DNA of 64,000 nucleotides from Acanthacorydalis orientalis (taxonomy: Eukaryota; Arthropoda; Insecta; Megaloptera; Corydalidae), in NCBI GenBank assembly GCA_034766995.1, contig CM068313.1, positions 16,935,512 to 16,999,511 of the forward strand. Reading direction: 5' to 3'. Both the position numbers and the translations under genes were made by a program. Below, in pieces: positions 37,215 to 48,735 of the stretch; within the stretch, counting starts at the first letter, position 1; every line of letters starts with the position of its first letter. The notes beneath the pieces are model-generated. The model saw only the letters and a list, made by a program, of their open reading frames with translations. It searched no databases and was not told where the DNA came from.

Positions 37215-38902
37215 AAGCAGGGAATAACAAATTTGTTTGCATTAAGTGAATAAAAATATCAATAAGTGATTTTAATCAATAATTCATGTTGTTTTTTTTT
37301 TGAAAAGGGTCTTTTGTTAATTTCATACCTAACACTTTTGTAAATTGAATAAAATGTGTGAAAAAAATGTTTTTTATACATTTAATATTACATCGCTTAT
37401 GAAAAGGTTCTTTTTTAAAAAATATATTAGATATTGATGGAAAAAATATTTAAAATTGAAATTAAAAATTAAAATAATACTTATTTTAAATTGTGCGTTT
37501 ATTTGAGGAATAAGATATATTTGGTACAAAAATTATTACAATTTTGTAAAATTTAGAAATATAATATAGTAAGTGATAAGATAAATATTATTTTGTAAAT
37601 CGAGGTAAAAAACAGTATATATTTAAACAATGAATAATGTTATGTTATTTTTAGCATATAATCGATACATACGTTGGCAAATATAATAATTTATATCGTT
37701 TTTTCATTCGAGTTAAAATTCAGTTTAAAATACAATTAATCTTTTCACTTTGTTTTTATGTTTTAGTACACTGCATTGATTTAGAGATAAAAATAGTTAT
37801 TGTTTTTAAAACAAGCGAACGAAATAAATACTGTAACTTCTGTATTTGAAATACGACACAGTATTTTCTGTACGGCCATTGTATATTATGTTGATGTTGA
37901 TGTTATTGTTGTGAGTTTACAACAAAACCCTCTGTTCCTTGTGTCATATAAAACGACAAACTGGATTTTTTGTTTCATTCCACAGTTTCTGTTTCTTTCT
38001 CAAACGACATATATATAGCTTTTAAAAATTATTCTTATATATTTTTCATTCATTTGCGTTATTCTATTGATTCTTTTATTTTATTTTGTATAAAAATGAC
38101 TAGTAAAGCTATGTCAAAGTAATTAATTATGGAATGAAATAAAATACATATATTCATATTATATCACATGTTATATAAAATAATAATGGTATTTTTTTTA
38201 AATTCTTTTATTAATACCATTTTTTGAAAATAAATTTTGTTGTTAGAGAGAAAATATTAAAAAAAGTAATTGACCAATACCAATTTATCAATAATTGGAG
38301 TATAGTCAGAAATAACTCACACCCATGCATGTTTAATTTTCCGGTAATTGATGTACGATATGCTTTCAAAAACAGATTGTGTTATTATCAAAAATTGTGT
38401 CTCGCACAAACTCTGATATTAATTTTATAGTCCTAAATAATTTAATTATATATGTATATATATATATATATATATATGTATATAAAATTTGAGAGAAAAA
38501 TATGTATATTTATGAGGATTTAATGTACGACGAAGATGTGCATTAGAAAACCCAAAAGGACACGTCTGTGTCGTTACTAAAAGACGGAAGTGAATTAAAT
38601 GGTAACAAAATGGCCATACTGTACCAAAATTGAATTGATGACCGTTGGAACACTTCATTAGTGTCTTAGAAATGTGAATAGACTAGGAAAAAGATCAAAT
38701 ATCACTTGGGACATTCGAAAGTTCGTAGGAGTAACACGGAAGATAATGGTCGCTGACAGAAGTAGTCAGTGGAGAGTAGTCAGTAAAGAAGTCTTCATTT
38801 ATTGTTGATCGATGTATTCTGATACTTCTAGAATTTGTTTAGAATTGAAAAATTTGCACGAAGAAGTTTTTCTTGTTTTTTTTATGTCCGTATTTCAGAC
38901 TG

Positions 38903-38965
<63 letters not shown>

Positions 38966-39174
38966 TATATGCACACAAATTGTTGACATTTAAAAAGTTA
39001 TAACGTAAAATGACATTATAAAAAGTTTAAATTACATATATAAAATAACAACGTTCTTTTAAAAATAGATTTAATTTCTTAAGAATTAATTACATATATT
39101 TATGTGCATGACATTAAAATATTTTTAACAATTTAAGGGATGTGTACGTGAAAGTGTAGAATTTATAAATTTAC

Positions 39175-39217
<43 letters not shown>

Positions 39218-39367
39218 CATATTCACACACACATTTCGATGCTTATGTATATGTGCGCCGTTTAACATCAATTTTCGCAAAAAATACATTGCATACCAAG
39301 TTTATAATTATAAAAAGTATTTTATACTCGATTCCAAATACAATTACACACACATACACACATATTT

Positions 39368-39465
<98 letters not shown>

Positions 39466-40030
39466 GGCACGTTTAGTAATATTCAATGTTTCGGCTTGAA
39501 ATACACTATTACAGAATTTCAAAACATTGCTTTTTTCTCTAAATAAACATGTACCTGTCCCTCTGGGATTTTTCGCAACTCATTATCGCATATTTTACTT
39601 ATTCACATCATCATTTAGCTGTAATTTAGAATTACACAGAATGAACTAAAATACAAAAATTACAATGTTCTTTTTTGATAATTAACGTAAATGTAAATGT
39701 ATACAATGTGTATGTATTTACATTGAGGTCCATTAATTACTTTATCATTTATTTATTCATTGTTTTTTATTTACTTTCTGAAATATGGATCAAAAAGTAG
39801 ATATTTAAAGAAAGTATCAATAAAAATAATGTTTGTAATCTATGTTGTAAATTTAATATTTATACAATAACAAAATATTTGGTAATAATTTAAAATATTC
39901 TTATATTGTGTATTGATTTTGTGATAGTGCGTATAAATTAATTTTTAGAAATTGTGAAGAATATTTATTATTGTTTAATTTTTTTATTTAACTTTCGTTT
40001 TTATGTTTTTTCTTCAATACTTTTGTTTAT
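37215..40030. other. AT-rich DNA with long TA microsatellites
   Basis: TA runs lie at 38904-38962, 39178-39210 and 39372-39464 (the last contains TG interruptions). A patch at 38515-38780 has a slightly higher GC content but no open frame. Nothing else was recognised. Confidence 0.45.
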
Positions 40031-40035
40031 TATAG

Positions 40036-40086
40036 AAATATTTTGATGCCTCTTGTGACTACCCTGACATTTATAACTTAAACTAA
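40036..40086 (+). CDS. Candidate terminal coding exon, unknown gene
   Basis: A long pyrimidine-rich tract, TTTTTTCTTCAATACTTTTG, and TTTATTATAG give a good acceptor. The next 16 codons read KYFDASCDYPDIYNLN, then TAA. The segment is richer in G and C (GATGCCTCTTGTGACTACCC) than the surrounding DNA. Its zero phase agrees with the end of the exon candidate at 736-795, so both could belong to one plus-strand gene with an intron of about 39 kb. A second frame is also open for 14 codons. An AATAAA lies at about 40280, and a piggyBac-like copy begins at 40335. The product is not recognised, and the short length keeps confidence modest. Confidence 0.4.
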   Translation, partial: KYFDASCDYPDIYNLN

Positions 40087-40334
40087 TATTTAAAATATTT
40101 GTTTCAAGTTGAAGATTTAATCAGTTTTCAGTTGAGCGAGTTTGGCTTTTTCTATAGGAAATGAATTATTATTTTTTTTGTTAATATACTTTTTTTTAAA
40201 AAGTATTAATTAATGAATAAGTATTTAAACAGCATCCTATTTATTGTATTTACAGAGAAATATGTGCTATTCAAATAATAATAAAGATATGTCAATTATT
40301 TCAATCTTTTTCCTTATTTTAAATGATTCATTAA

Positions 40335-40958
40335 CTCTTGAAGCCGGATATAGGAATCCATTGATGTTTTCCAAAGAAACTAGCATCTCAGAGCGGTATC
40401 TTTTGGATGATATATTTAAAGATCACTAACTTCTTTTTAAATTTATAACTCTTTCATTAAAAAAATACGGTCGTCCAAAGATCAGAAAAATCGAGGTTTT
40501 TTCATTTGAAAACCTATAAAAATTATGAACTTGAGAATTGGGTTGAATAATATTTTTTTTTCAAAAGATCATTATTCGAAGAAAACGTATAAAAAATTTC
40601 GAGACTATAAGTCCAGGTGCAAGATGTGAAACCGTTTTGTTCACACTTGATTGTTTTAAAATTTTTCACACTCGACAGTAATGTTATTTCTGCAAGTTTT
40701 CAATTCTAATTAATTTCCCACTTCCAATTATATGTTTCCAGTTAAGAGATTTATGTTACCGCGAATATTATGAACGATTTTCCACGATATATCTGATAGA
40801 TGTGAAATTTATAATGGATAATCTGAATTAACATATTTTTTCTAGTAATTGACAAATTTGTAATTTTTATTTTGTTTTTAATGAAAGAATGTCAATTTAA
40901 TCGAAAAATATTTGTTGAAAAATTCTGGCACTCTTTCCTCCCCATCAACTTCAAATGG
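40335..40958 (+). mobile_element. piggyBac-like transposon, internally deleted, copy 2
   Basis: A 624-bp relative of 28558-29605 in the opposite orientation, flanked by TTAA at 40331-40334 and 40959-40962. Its 5' end is CTCTTGAAGCCGGATATAGG and its 3' end, inverted, is CCATTTGAAGTTGATGGGG. It shares long blocks with copy 1, such as GGAATCCATTGATGTTTTCC and CATCTCAGAGCGG near the 5' end and TTCACACTCGACAGTAATG in the 3' third. Most of the transposase remnant is deleted. Only a disrupted piece of the Cys-rich tail survives at about 40612-40680. Confidence 0.75.
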
Positions 40959-40962
40959 TTAA

Positions 40963-41555
40963 ATTCTGAAGGTGAATAAAATATTTTCTGTGCAATATAT
41001 TATTTTATATTCATAATTTAAGTCATTTGAAAATAAAATTTTTTCATAAAAAGCCAAATGAATCAAAATTCGTCCGGTTAAGTATTGTATAGCAGTATAA
41101 TTTAATTTTTCAATCCACGAACATATAAGAATAAAATATAAAAAAATTAGATCATATTCGTAATAAATCGGATTAGTATATAAGGATGGAATGATGGATC
41201 GATTTCTCGATTACTCAAGATGTGAAATTATTGCAGTAGACATAATTGAATCACTAATATTTTTTATATTTGATAAATAGTTTTTTTCATTGTGTGGTTT
41301 GTTTTCTTGGATGATCTAAGAAATATTAAAAAATCCTATTTTACTTATACATCTTGTACCGTTTTCTATGTCTTTCAATATTCAGATAAATTCTTCGTAA
41401 GATAAATAAAATATGTTTTTAATTATTTTATATGACTACCGGTAATTAACACACACTATTCAATTCTGTATAAAGTGTAAGAGCAAAATTACAAAAAAAA
41501 AATCCTATCATAAAAGTATAAGCCGTTAAACGCGGATACAGCATAACTATGTAAC
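40963..41555. other. AT-rich DNA, nothing recognised
   Basis: No coding or transposon structure was seen between the piggyBac-like copy and the CpG island at 41560. Confidence 0.5.
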
Positions 41556-41559
41556 AGTT

Positions 41560-42120
41560 TGTTGCAGATAATGGAATTTAGATGTGTTTTTTTATGTGAT
41601 TCGGCGAGTATTGCGCGATATGAGCCGTAGTACAACAATGACGTAGTGGCGGTTGGAGGACGATGGCAGGGGGTGTAAAGAGCGAGCGACACGCAGTGAT
41701 GCGGTGTCAGCACGGGAACGTGCACGCGTTATCTCGCGTGCGTTTTCCGACCGGTTTTTTGACCCGGCCGCGCCATCATCAAACGGCGTTCACGTGTTTA
41801 CAGACAGAGACGGCACGTGCGGTCGGTCAATAAATACACGCTTTTTGATTTATTTGCATCTCTCATCCCAGGTATACGCATCGCATATCAAATGTGCGCA
41901 TGCCGTATCTGAATCGTGCTGTTCCACTGTTTCACTATGTTTATGTTTTATTTTATTTTCGTTATTTCGGGGTCTTTACAAAACGGATACGTATACGTAG
42001 ACATGTACCTGTGTGTCTGTGCGTGTACGTATAAGCGCGTGAACGCTTCACTGTGTATGCATGTATAAAACGAGAAAGGGTGCGTGTGTGTGCGTGTGCG
42101 TATGTGTGGTATGTAGGAAA
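41560..42120. promoter_or_regulatory. Strong CpG-rich island, possible promoter or enhancer
   Basis: The most GC-rich part of the window, with words such as CGGTTGGAGGACGATGGCAGG, GTGCACGCGTTATCTCGCG, GACCCGGCCGCGCC, GGCACGTGCGGTCGGTC and later TGTGTGCGTGTGCG repeats. It has an E-box (CACGTG) and a short ATG frame of 56 codons (41663-41833) that overlaps a longer non-ATG frame. With two frames open at once, low stop density from base composition is the likelier cause. TCTCATCCCAG|GTATAC at about 41871 resembles a combined acceptor/donor. A promoter with a noncoding first exon is possible. Confidence 0.35.
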
Positions 42121-42589
42121 AATCTGTTTTACGTTTTGAGCGTTTCTTTTATCTAATGTTGTCCTATTGGTGTGATTTACGACTGTGAAATGTCTAAATA
42201 TGCGGTTTATATCAAATGTGGGAAGTTTAGAAAACGAGAAGCAAGTGTGATATATTTATATAAGTAATCAGATTTGTTGGTATTTCAATAAAATCTGTAT
42301 AATTTTGTGTCCCTTCTTTTTTTTAAAAAAAAATATCAGATTAAATATGAAAAGTATGCAATGAAATACATCTTTATATGTTTTATACAATGTATTCATT
42401 TCTAAATTTAAAAACATGTATATTATCTTTATTTATTCTATCGCTGATTTATTTTTTCAGCAGTAACAGTAAACAATACTTGCAAATACAGCTTATTTAA
42501 ATAGATTTGATTAGGATCTTAAAAAGATTTTTATTATCGATAAAAGTTAATTTATTTCAGAGAAAAAATATTTCAAATTTGGTATGATT

Positions 42590-43052
42590 TTTGAAATATG
42601 CATCGAAATCGCTTTGATCTGATGCTTGAACTTTGAATACCTTCTTTCTTAGAAATTACTCAAATGTTTTAAAAAATGATATTCTGTCAGAGATAGGTCT
42701 GGAGAATAAGGTGGGTGAGGTAAGGTTTCGTAACTCATTTCATATAATTTTTTACAAATAATTTGTGAGACGTGTGGTCGGGCGTTGTCATGAAGAAGAA
42801 TTGGTCCTCTGCGATTGAATAATGCTGGTCGTAAACGATGCAACTTCTCATGCTATTTCTTATGACGAATTTAAGAGGTTGTGTCCAACAATACTAAAGA
42901 CTAAAGACAATAGACATAAGCCGAAATCATTTGTGCTAATTTTATTATTTACAATGATGTATCACATTATTATAACAAAAGATAACGGAACTAGAAAAAT
43001 TGGCACCAAACTTAAAATGATAAAGACCATAATAAATTTTGCAGCAACCTAA
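42590..43052 (-). mobile_element. mariner-family transposon fragment
   Basis: A minus-strand remnant carrying the catalytic C-terminal half of a mariner transposase (42649-42843) next to a presumed 5' end. The right edge reads, inverted, TTAGGTTGCTGCAAAATTT, a mariner-type terminal repeat. Only about 200 bp separate it from the catalytic region, so the N-terminal half has been lost. The left boundary is not resolved. Confidence 0.6.
42649..42843 (-). pseudogene. mariner transposase catalytic fragment
   Basis: A 64-codon frame contains RPALFNRRGPILLHDNARPH (second catalytic Asp in LHDN), then LPHPPYSPDL and LTEYHFLKHL. Known mariner transposases use a DD34D triad whose third Asp lies in a (P/S)(T/S)DYH motif. 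Here 34 residues follow the HDN Asp and the position is Glu (LTEYH), so the triad would read D34E. A stop follows at SNF, before the usual C-terminal tail, and an in-frame stop precedes the segment. Either the Glu is post-mortem decay or the parent element carried it; one copy cannot tell. Confidence 0.8.
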
Positions 43053-43054
43053 CA

Positions 43055-44999
43055 TATTTTCAAGCTTGTCAAAAGCCCGCAATGTACTTTAAAGCTTATT
43101 GTGGATAATGTCGATTTCTAATTTTATTTTTAAATGTTATGAAAGAACGAAAGAATATAACAAGAGTTCCATAAGATGTACAAAATACATTATGAAACTT
43201 ATTTTCTAGTAAGTCACTCGAAGAAGAAATCTATAGATAAATAAGAAAATTATGAATTATAGCGAAAGAATAAGAGTATTATTACGGAACTTCTTTGTAC
43301 TTACTGGTTTAAAAACTAAATCCATGGATGAATGCACTCACGAGATAAAACAAACAGTTTATATATATATATATATATATATACATACTAGAACAAAGAC
43401 GGAATTTTATAAAGCGAAAAAATAATGGAAAGTACAAAAGAAATAAAAACCTCAATTTATAGAATAATAATTTATACAAATATAATGAATTTTAACTTTT
43501 TATAAACATATAAGAAGTTTTTTTTTATCATTTGAGATTACTTTATAAATTTCAAATATTTACTAACTACTTCAGTATACTTTTTGAAATTTTTAAATCT
43601 GTATTAATACCTTAAATTTATATTTTTATATATATTTTGTTTGCATATATATTTTTTGTATGTTTTGCGTTTAAATCCTGAAATGTAGCATTGTTGATAG
43701 TAAAATTAAATAACAAGGCGTATATCATGCAATGAATTCAATGCAAGTCAAATAGAAGAATTCAAAATAAACGTTATAAATAACTCACTAAAGCTGTAAT
43801 ACCTCATAGCATGTTGCCGGTAAAATTAAATAATGGAAGTCATTATTCAGTGCAACAGCTTGCAATACTGCCAACACAATGCAACGAAATTTAAAACGAT
43901 AGAACATTTCTAAACTACTATACAGAGAATGCGTAATGATGATTAATGTGCTGTTCTATTATCGAAAAACAGTAGTAACGTTTAGTTACTCCTTAAAATT
44001 GCAAAAGTGTTCACAATTACAATTAATTTTTGATTCATCTGTTAAAATGTATTTAAAATCCTATGATTAAATTAATAATGATTTATCTTATATTTATGTA
44101 CGAAACTATTTTCATTTATATGGCAAAGATTATTATTCGGATTGTTTATAAGTAACAATAAGTTAGTAATGTTTAAAATTTAAATTTTATCTTTTTACAA
44201 AAAAATGTAACAATTATATCAAATAATATTTATTGGCATATATAAATTATTTTATTTTATAGATCTAATTTTATTTTTTAATTATTTCATTACATGTATA
44301 TTTATTTAATGTTAATATTTTCTTAAACAGTGCAACAATAAAATAAAACGGGAAAGTTATTAAATATTGAGTTGATCTTATATGACCTGATCTGATATGA
44401 TTTGCCTTTAAAACTGAGTTCAGCTAGTGGGTTTAGGAGAGATTAATAGATATAAGAAGGGGAAACGGATTTATTTTTCAAATAAATGTAAATATACGGA
44501 AAATATTTAAATTTTATTACATTTTGTTGAACTGTTTTATTTATTAAAAAGATTTTAAATTATAAAAAAAATTAAATTTTTTCCATAGTCATTTCGAAAC
44601 TTCTTAGGTGATAATTACCCTCATTATCGCTCTACATCTACTTGTGTCTAATATGATTATATCTAATGTAAACCTACCTAAATTAATTACATGTAAAAGC
44701 AAAAAATATTTTATGTAAAAATTGTATTGCTAAAGAATTGTACTAGTTTTTCGAAGAATTGTGTTCGAAGAACTGTTATCGAAGATCTTTCCAGTTACCA
44801 ATGAATAAATAGGTAGTTTAGAATGTTTATATTTAAATATAAAAAAATCCTTCATAAGTAAACTTATTAAACAATAAAATAGTTAATAAAATAAAATTTA
44901 TTCACTTCGGATACATTTTTTATAGACATAATTTAATTTTTATTTAGATTTTAATTAAATATACCAACTTGAAATCATGACTTTTTTGTGTAATATATA

Positions 45000-45055
<56 letters not shown>

Positions 45056-46387
45056 CATACACATACAGTTGTGTGTATTTGTAAACAGGGAAGAGAATAG
45101 AAAAAATAATATATATTAAGTATGTGTTTTTATTTAAAAAAATTATCATGAAATTATTTACGTGACGGCATAATAAATCGCAAAATAATTACTTATATCT
45201 ATATATATATATATGTATGTTTAAACTCTGTGCTTGAATGAGCTTTTGTATATTTGTACTTTGTTATTAGTCTTCACTTTTGCGTGAAAAGTTGTATTGA
45301 ATCGTGACCTTTCTCAAATATATGTTTTAAAATCGCGTGTATATAACGGAAGTGAAAAATGATTCCCATTAAATCTAAAATGAAATAAAAATAAGTTTGA
45401 AGTATATATTAAGGAATTAAAAAAAAAACAAATATTGTATAATAGAAGCTGAAATGAATCTAACGACAAAACCAATAAAAAGCAACATTCCTAACGATGA
45501 ATGTTTCAAATGTATTTTAAATACGGAATGCTTCTGCAATAAAGCTTTCAACTTTATTAAAACAGTACGTTCTCTATGCACATTAATAATAATTGTGGAA
45601 ATTTTATTCTTCGTAAAACAATTTATAGATTTTTATACACATTTGTTTTCATACATAATTAGTTTCCAGTTCCAAAATTGTATCCAAGTAATAAGTTTTT
45701 CTTTTTAATAAAAATTGTCAAATTGCGTGTTTCGAACGGAAGGAACATAAAATGATTTTTATAATGTACAGTTTCACTGAGAAAATAAATGATCGATTTA
45801 TTCATTTCACTGTCAAAAATATTAATAAAACTAGATTTTCTTAATTAAAATTTTTATATTTCGATCATTTGTAAGATCGTTTAAAAAGTGCGAATGACAA
45901 AATGTTTAAATGAAAAAGTGATTGTTATTAGTTACATAATATTTAACTAACGATACATATATAACGGAAAATATATGTTTTGTGCGTATAAATACAAGAT
46001 AGGAAAACACATTTAAGTAAATACTTTGTCGCTTAAATTTACATAAAATAATCGATTTTCGAGTCATGTGATATTACTCTCACAAAATATATTATTTCAC
46101 TATGGCATTATATTCCATATCTTCACTGTATGTTTGTATTCTGACTACATGAAAATATAAAATACTGAAAGAAATAATATTCTAAGTAATAATAACATAT
46201 ACTTTATGCGATGTTGATGAAAATATATACATTTTCAATTTGTTTCCTTTACTTAACGTGAATTTTATTGGAAATTTGTTGAACACTTTGTATTTTCAAA
46301 ACATTTTTCTACAAGTTGTATACTTAAAGGAAACTGCAACTGCGTTATGGAATCTTTTATAAAATTGTATATATATGTATATACTTC

Positions 46388-46471
<84 letters not shown>

Positions 46472-47475
46472 TACATTCTCACATCAATATACAAACTAAT
46501 AAGAATACACTTTAAATTTATTTATTCTTTTTATCAAAGTTTACGCTTTAATAGACATTTACATGATATAAAGAGAATAAATTTACTAAAAGCAGTTAAA
46601 TGAAATGAACAAAATTAATATATATATATATATATATATATATTTACAGGCATATTTTTGAGAAGTGTTTGTATAATAAATGTAATTTCAAATTTTGTTA
46701 AAGACTATTTATGACATATTTGTAATAAAGGCATTGTATAATATAACATAACATAAGACAATTCAGTCAAAAATCATGTATTCGTATGGAAACGTAACAT
46801 TTTGAAAATAACAAACATACTTAATTAAAAATTCAACATACTTCGCTCTAATAAAAGCAGATAAGTACCATTACCTTTCGAAAACAACGTATAATGTTTG
46901 GGTTCACTTCATAAATAATAAATGTATTACAAAGTAAGTACACTTTATGTTCCCAGTGGGAATAAAGAGCGATTTGTTATTTAAAAAGACAGAGATGGAA
47001 ATTTATCCGATAGTAGGAAATGCTAAAGTCGAAATTACCGCAACAGTAAAACTGGGTATATAATAAAAAATGTTCATATCGCGAATTCATAAATCAGTAC
47101 AAAAATATAACGTTGCATTCGATATAATATTTGACATATTTTTTTATATACTTCGTATGACTGGAAGATTCGTATACTTTGAATTTCGATTTTTTTTTTA
47201 AGATAAGTGGGCTTTCGTTTAATCTTTTTTTTTTTAATACAGACGTGATAGAGACATGAAAAGAAATTGAAGACATTATTAGCAATACTGGAAAAAATGT
47301 TTAATGGATTTTAATGTTGAAATACGATTAATGTTGTTATTATTAACCTTAAATCGAGTACTAATTACATGAAATTATTACAATATGTTTAATTACATGC
47401 TATTTGTGTATTTTTAAGGTTTTATTAACTGACTAATTTTTAAACGATCGAAAAAGGAACTATTTACTATTTTCA
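43055..47475. other. AT-rich DNA, microsatellites, one imperfect direct repeat
   Basis: TA runs lie at about 43360-43381, 45002-45049, 46390-46471 and 46619-46642. An imperfect direct repeat of about 32 bp sharing GTAAAATTAAATAA lies at 43687 and 43808. The ATG open frame at 45454-45708 and others are unsupported. Confidence 0.4.
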
Positions 47476-47481
47476 GTATAA

Positions 47482-48038
47482 TATACTGGTGGAAAAATAA
47501 TTACGGTTTTTTTTCTGTAATTTAACCTTAATTTTTTTCAGTGAAAGTGTCATTTCATCGTATTCATGTTAATATCATTTTAAAATGCATTTTTCAGTCT
47601 GTATTTTGGTAATATCGACTTTGGTTTTTATTATTAATTTTAGTTCAAATTGGGCTATTGAATTAAAAATGAAAAAAGTAAATAAGAGCAATTTTTGTAT
47701 ATAAGTTCAAAACGGGTGGTAAAGTAATAGAAACTGCTCGTAAACTAAACGATATTTTGGTGTGGGTACTGTTAAGGAACGTACCGTGCAATGATGGTTT
47801 CAAAAATTTCATGTTGGGGATGAGAGCCTTGGTCGCGAGCGTTCTTCTTCTGTTAATAACGACCAGTTGAAGGTTAGTTGAATCAAAACCACACACTCAA
47901 TTCTAGAATTTACACCAAAGTTAGGCGTTAGTCATCCAACAGTTCTGGACCATTTAAAACAGCTAGGAGAATCAAAAAAGAGAAAAATGTACATGAATTT
48001 GAAGGTCATAAACGTTAATTATTTTTCTATCGACCTAA
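47482..48038 (+). mobile_element. mariner deletion derivative (HTH-only family), copy 1
   Basis: An element of about 557 bp in plus orientation. The left terminus CTGGTGGAAAAATAATTACGG and the right terminus, inverted TTAGGTCGATAGAAAAATAA, match the ends of the element at 58582-59151; TA follows the right end. The inside aligns with that copy throughout and has the same join between the helix-turn-helix coding region and the 3' end. The left repeat is more diverged than the right. Confidence 0.75.
47705..47990 (+). pseudogene. mariner transposase DNA-binding domain, dead copy
   Basis: In consensus frame it matches the 58610-58939 protein: KFKTGGK, ETARKLND, GTVKERTVQ, W(F), GDESL, NDQLK, GVSHPTVLDHLKQLGESKKR. 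The frame is broken by a missing base after LND, a TGA in place of the expected Trp codon of QWWF, a TGA after the DQLKVS segment, and a deletion of about 12 nt against the other copy. There is no catalytic domain. Confidence 0.75.
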
Positions 48039-48044
48039 TATAAA

Positions 48045-48735
48045 AATGGCAAGTTCATATCATTTTATATCTACGAGTATATATATGTAAATGATGACAA
48101 TGTTATGTGAAAACATTTTAATATATATATATATATATATATATTAACAGCGATAAAATAAATTTTATAACAATACATAATGATATAACGATAAATCATT
48201 TCGATAAAATCCACGCTTAAAAAATAAAGTTATCTTATACTATATTAATTATCTTCATGTAAAATGTACTGCATAACAAATCGTAATTTAGTGTAATATA
48301 CATGTATTTTATGACTTGTTATTTAGGTTATATACCTTTCAGAAACGAAAGGAAAATATTAAAAGTAATTTATAATTTCAAAGTCTTTTTAGTTTTGATA
48401 ATTGAGATTATTCTGTAGTTTAGTTTTTTAGCAAATAATAATAATAATATATAAAATTAATTTAAACAATAAACATTTCGATTCTGAAATATAATTAGAT
48501 TAAGTAATGCAGTTTTCACTTAATACTCATCAATAAAATTTAATTAGGGAAATAATTTTTAGTAGAAATTGACATTTCTAAAACAATTTTGGAAGTAAAT
48601 AAAATTAGTGCGGATAAATTGTAATTTTTCATATAATTAAAAACATATTAACTCTGTATATAATAAATCAGATATATAAATATATTTCGGTGCTTATTTT
48701 TTTATAGAAAATTAAAATTTACAGAAAAGTGGAAT
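48045..48735. other. AT-rich spacer between two mariner elements
   Basis: Holds a TA run at about 48119-48143 and AT-rich sequence; nothing else seen. Confidence 0.5.

Noticed and set aside
41653..42000. 115-codon open frame.
   Set aside because: It starts at a non-ATG codon, overlaps another open frame, and has no family match; the region is better seen as a CpG island.
42822..43052. Plus-strand 76-codon open frame.
   Set aside because: It overlaps the mariner fragment and ends in its terminal repeat, and has no known motif.
45454..45708. 84-codon ATG frame with a hydrophobic middle.
   Set aside because: AT-rich codons, no motif, no splice or promoter context; length is within chance for this window.
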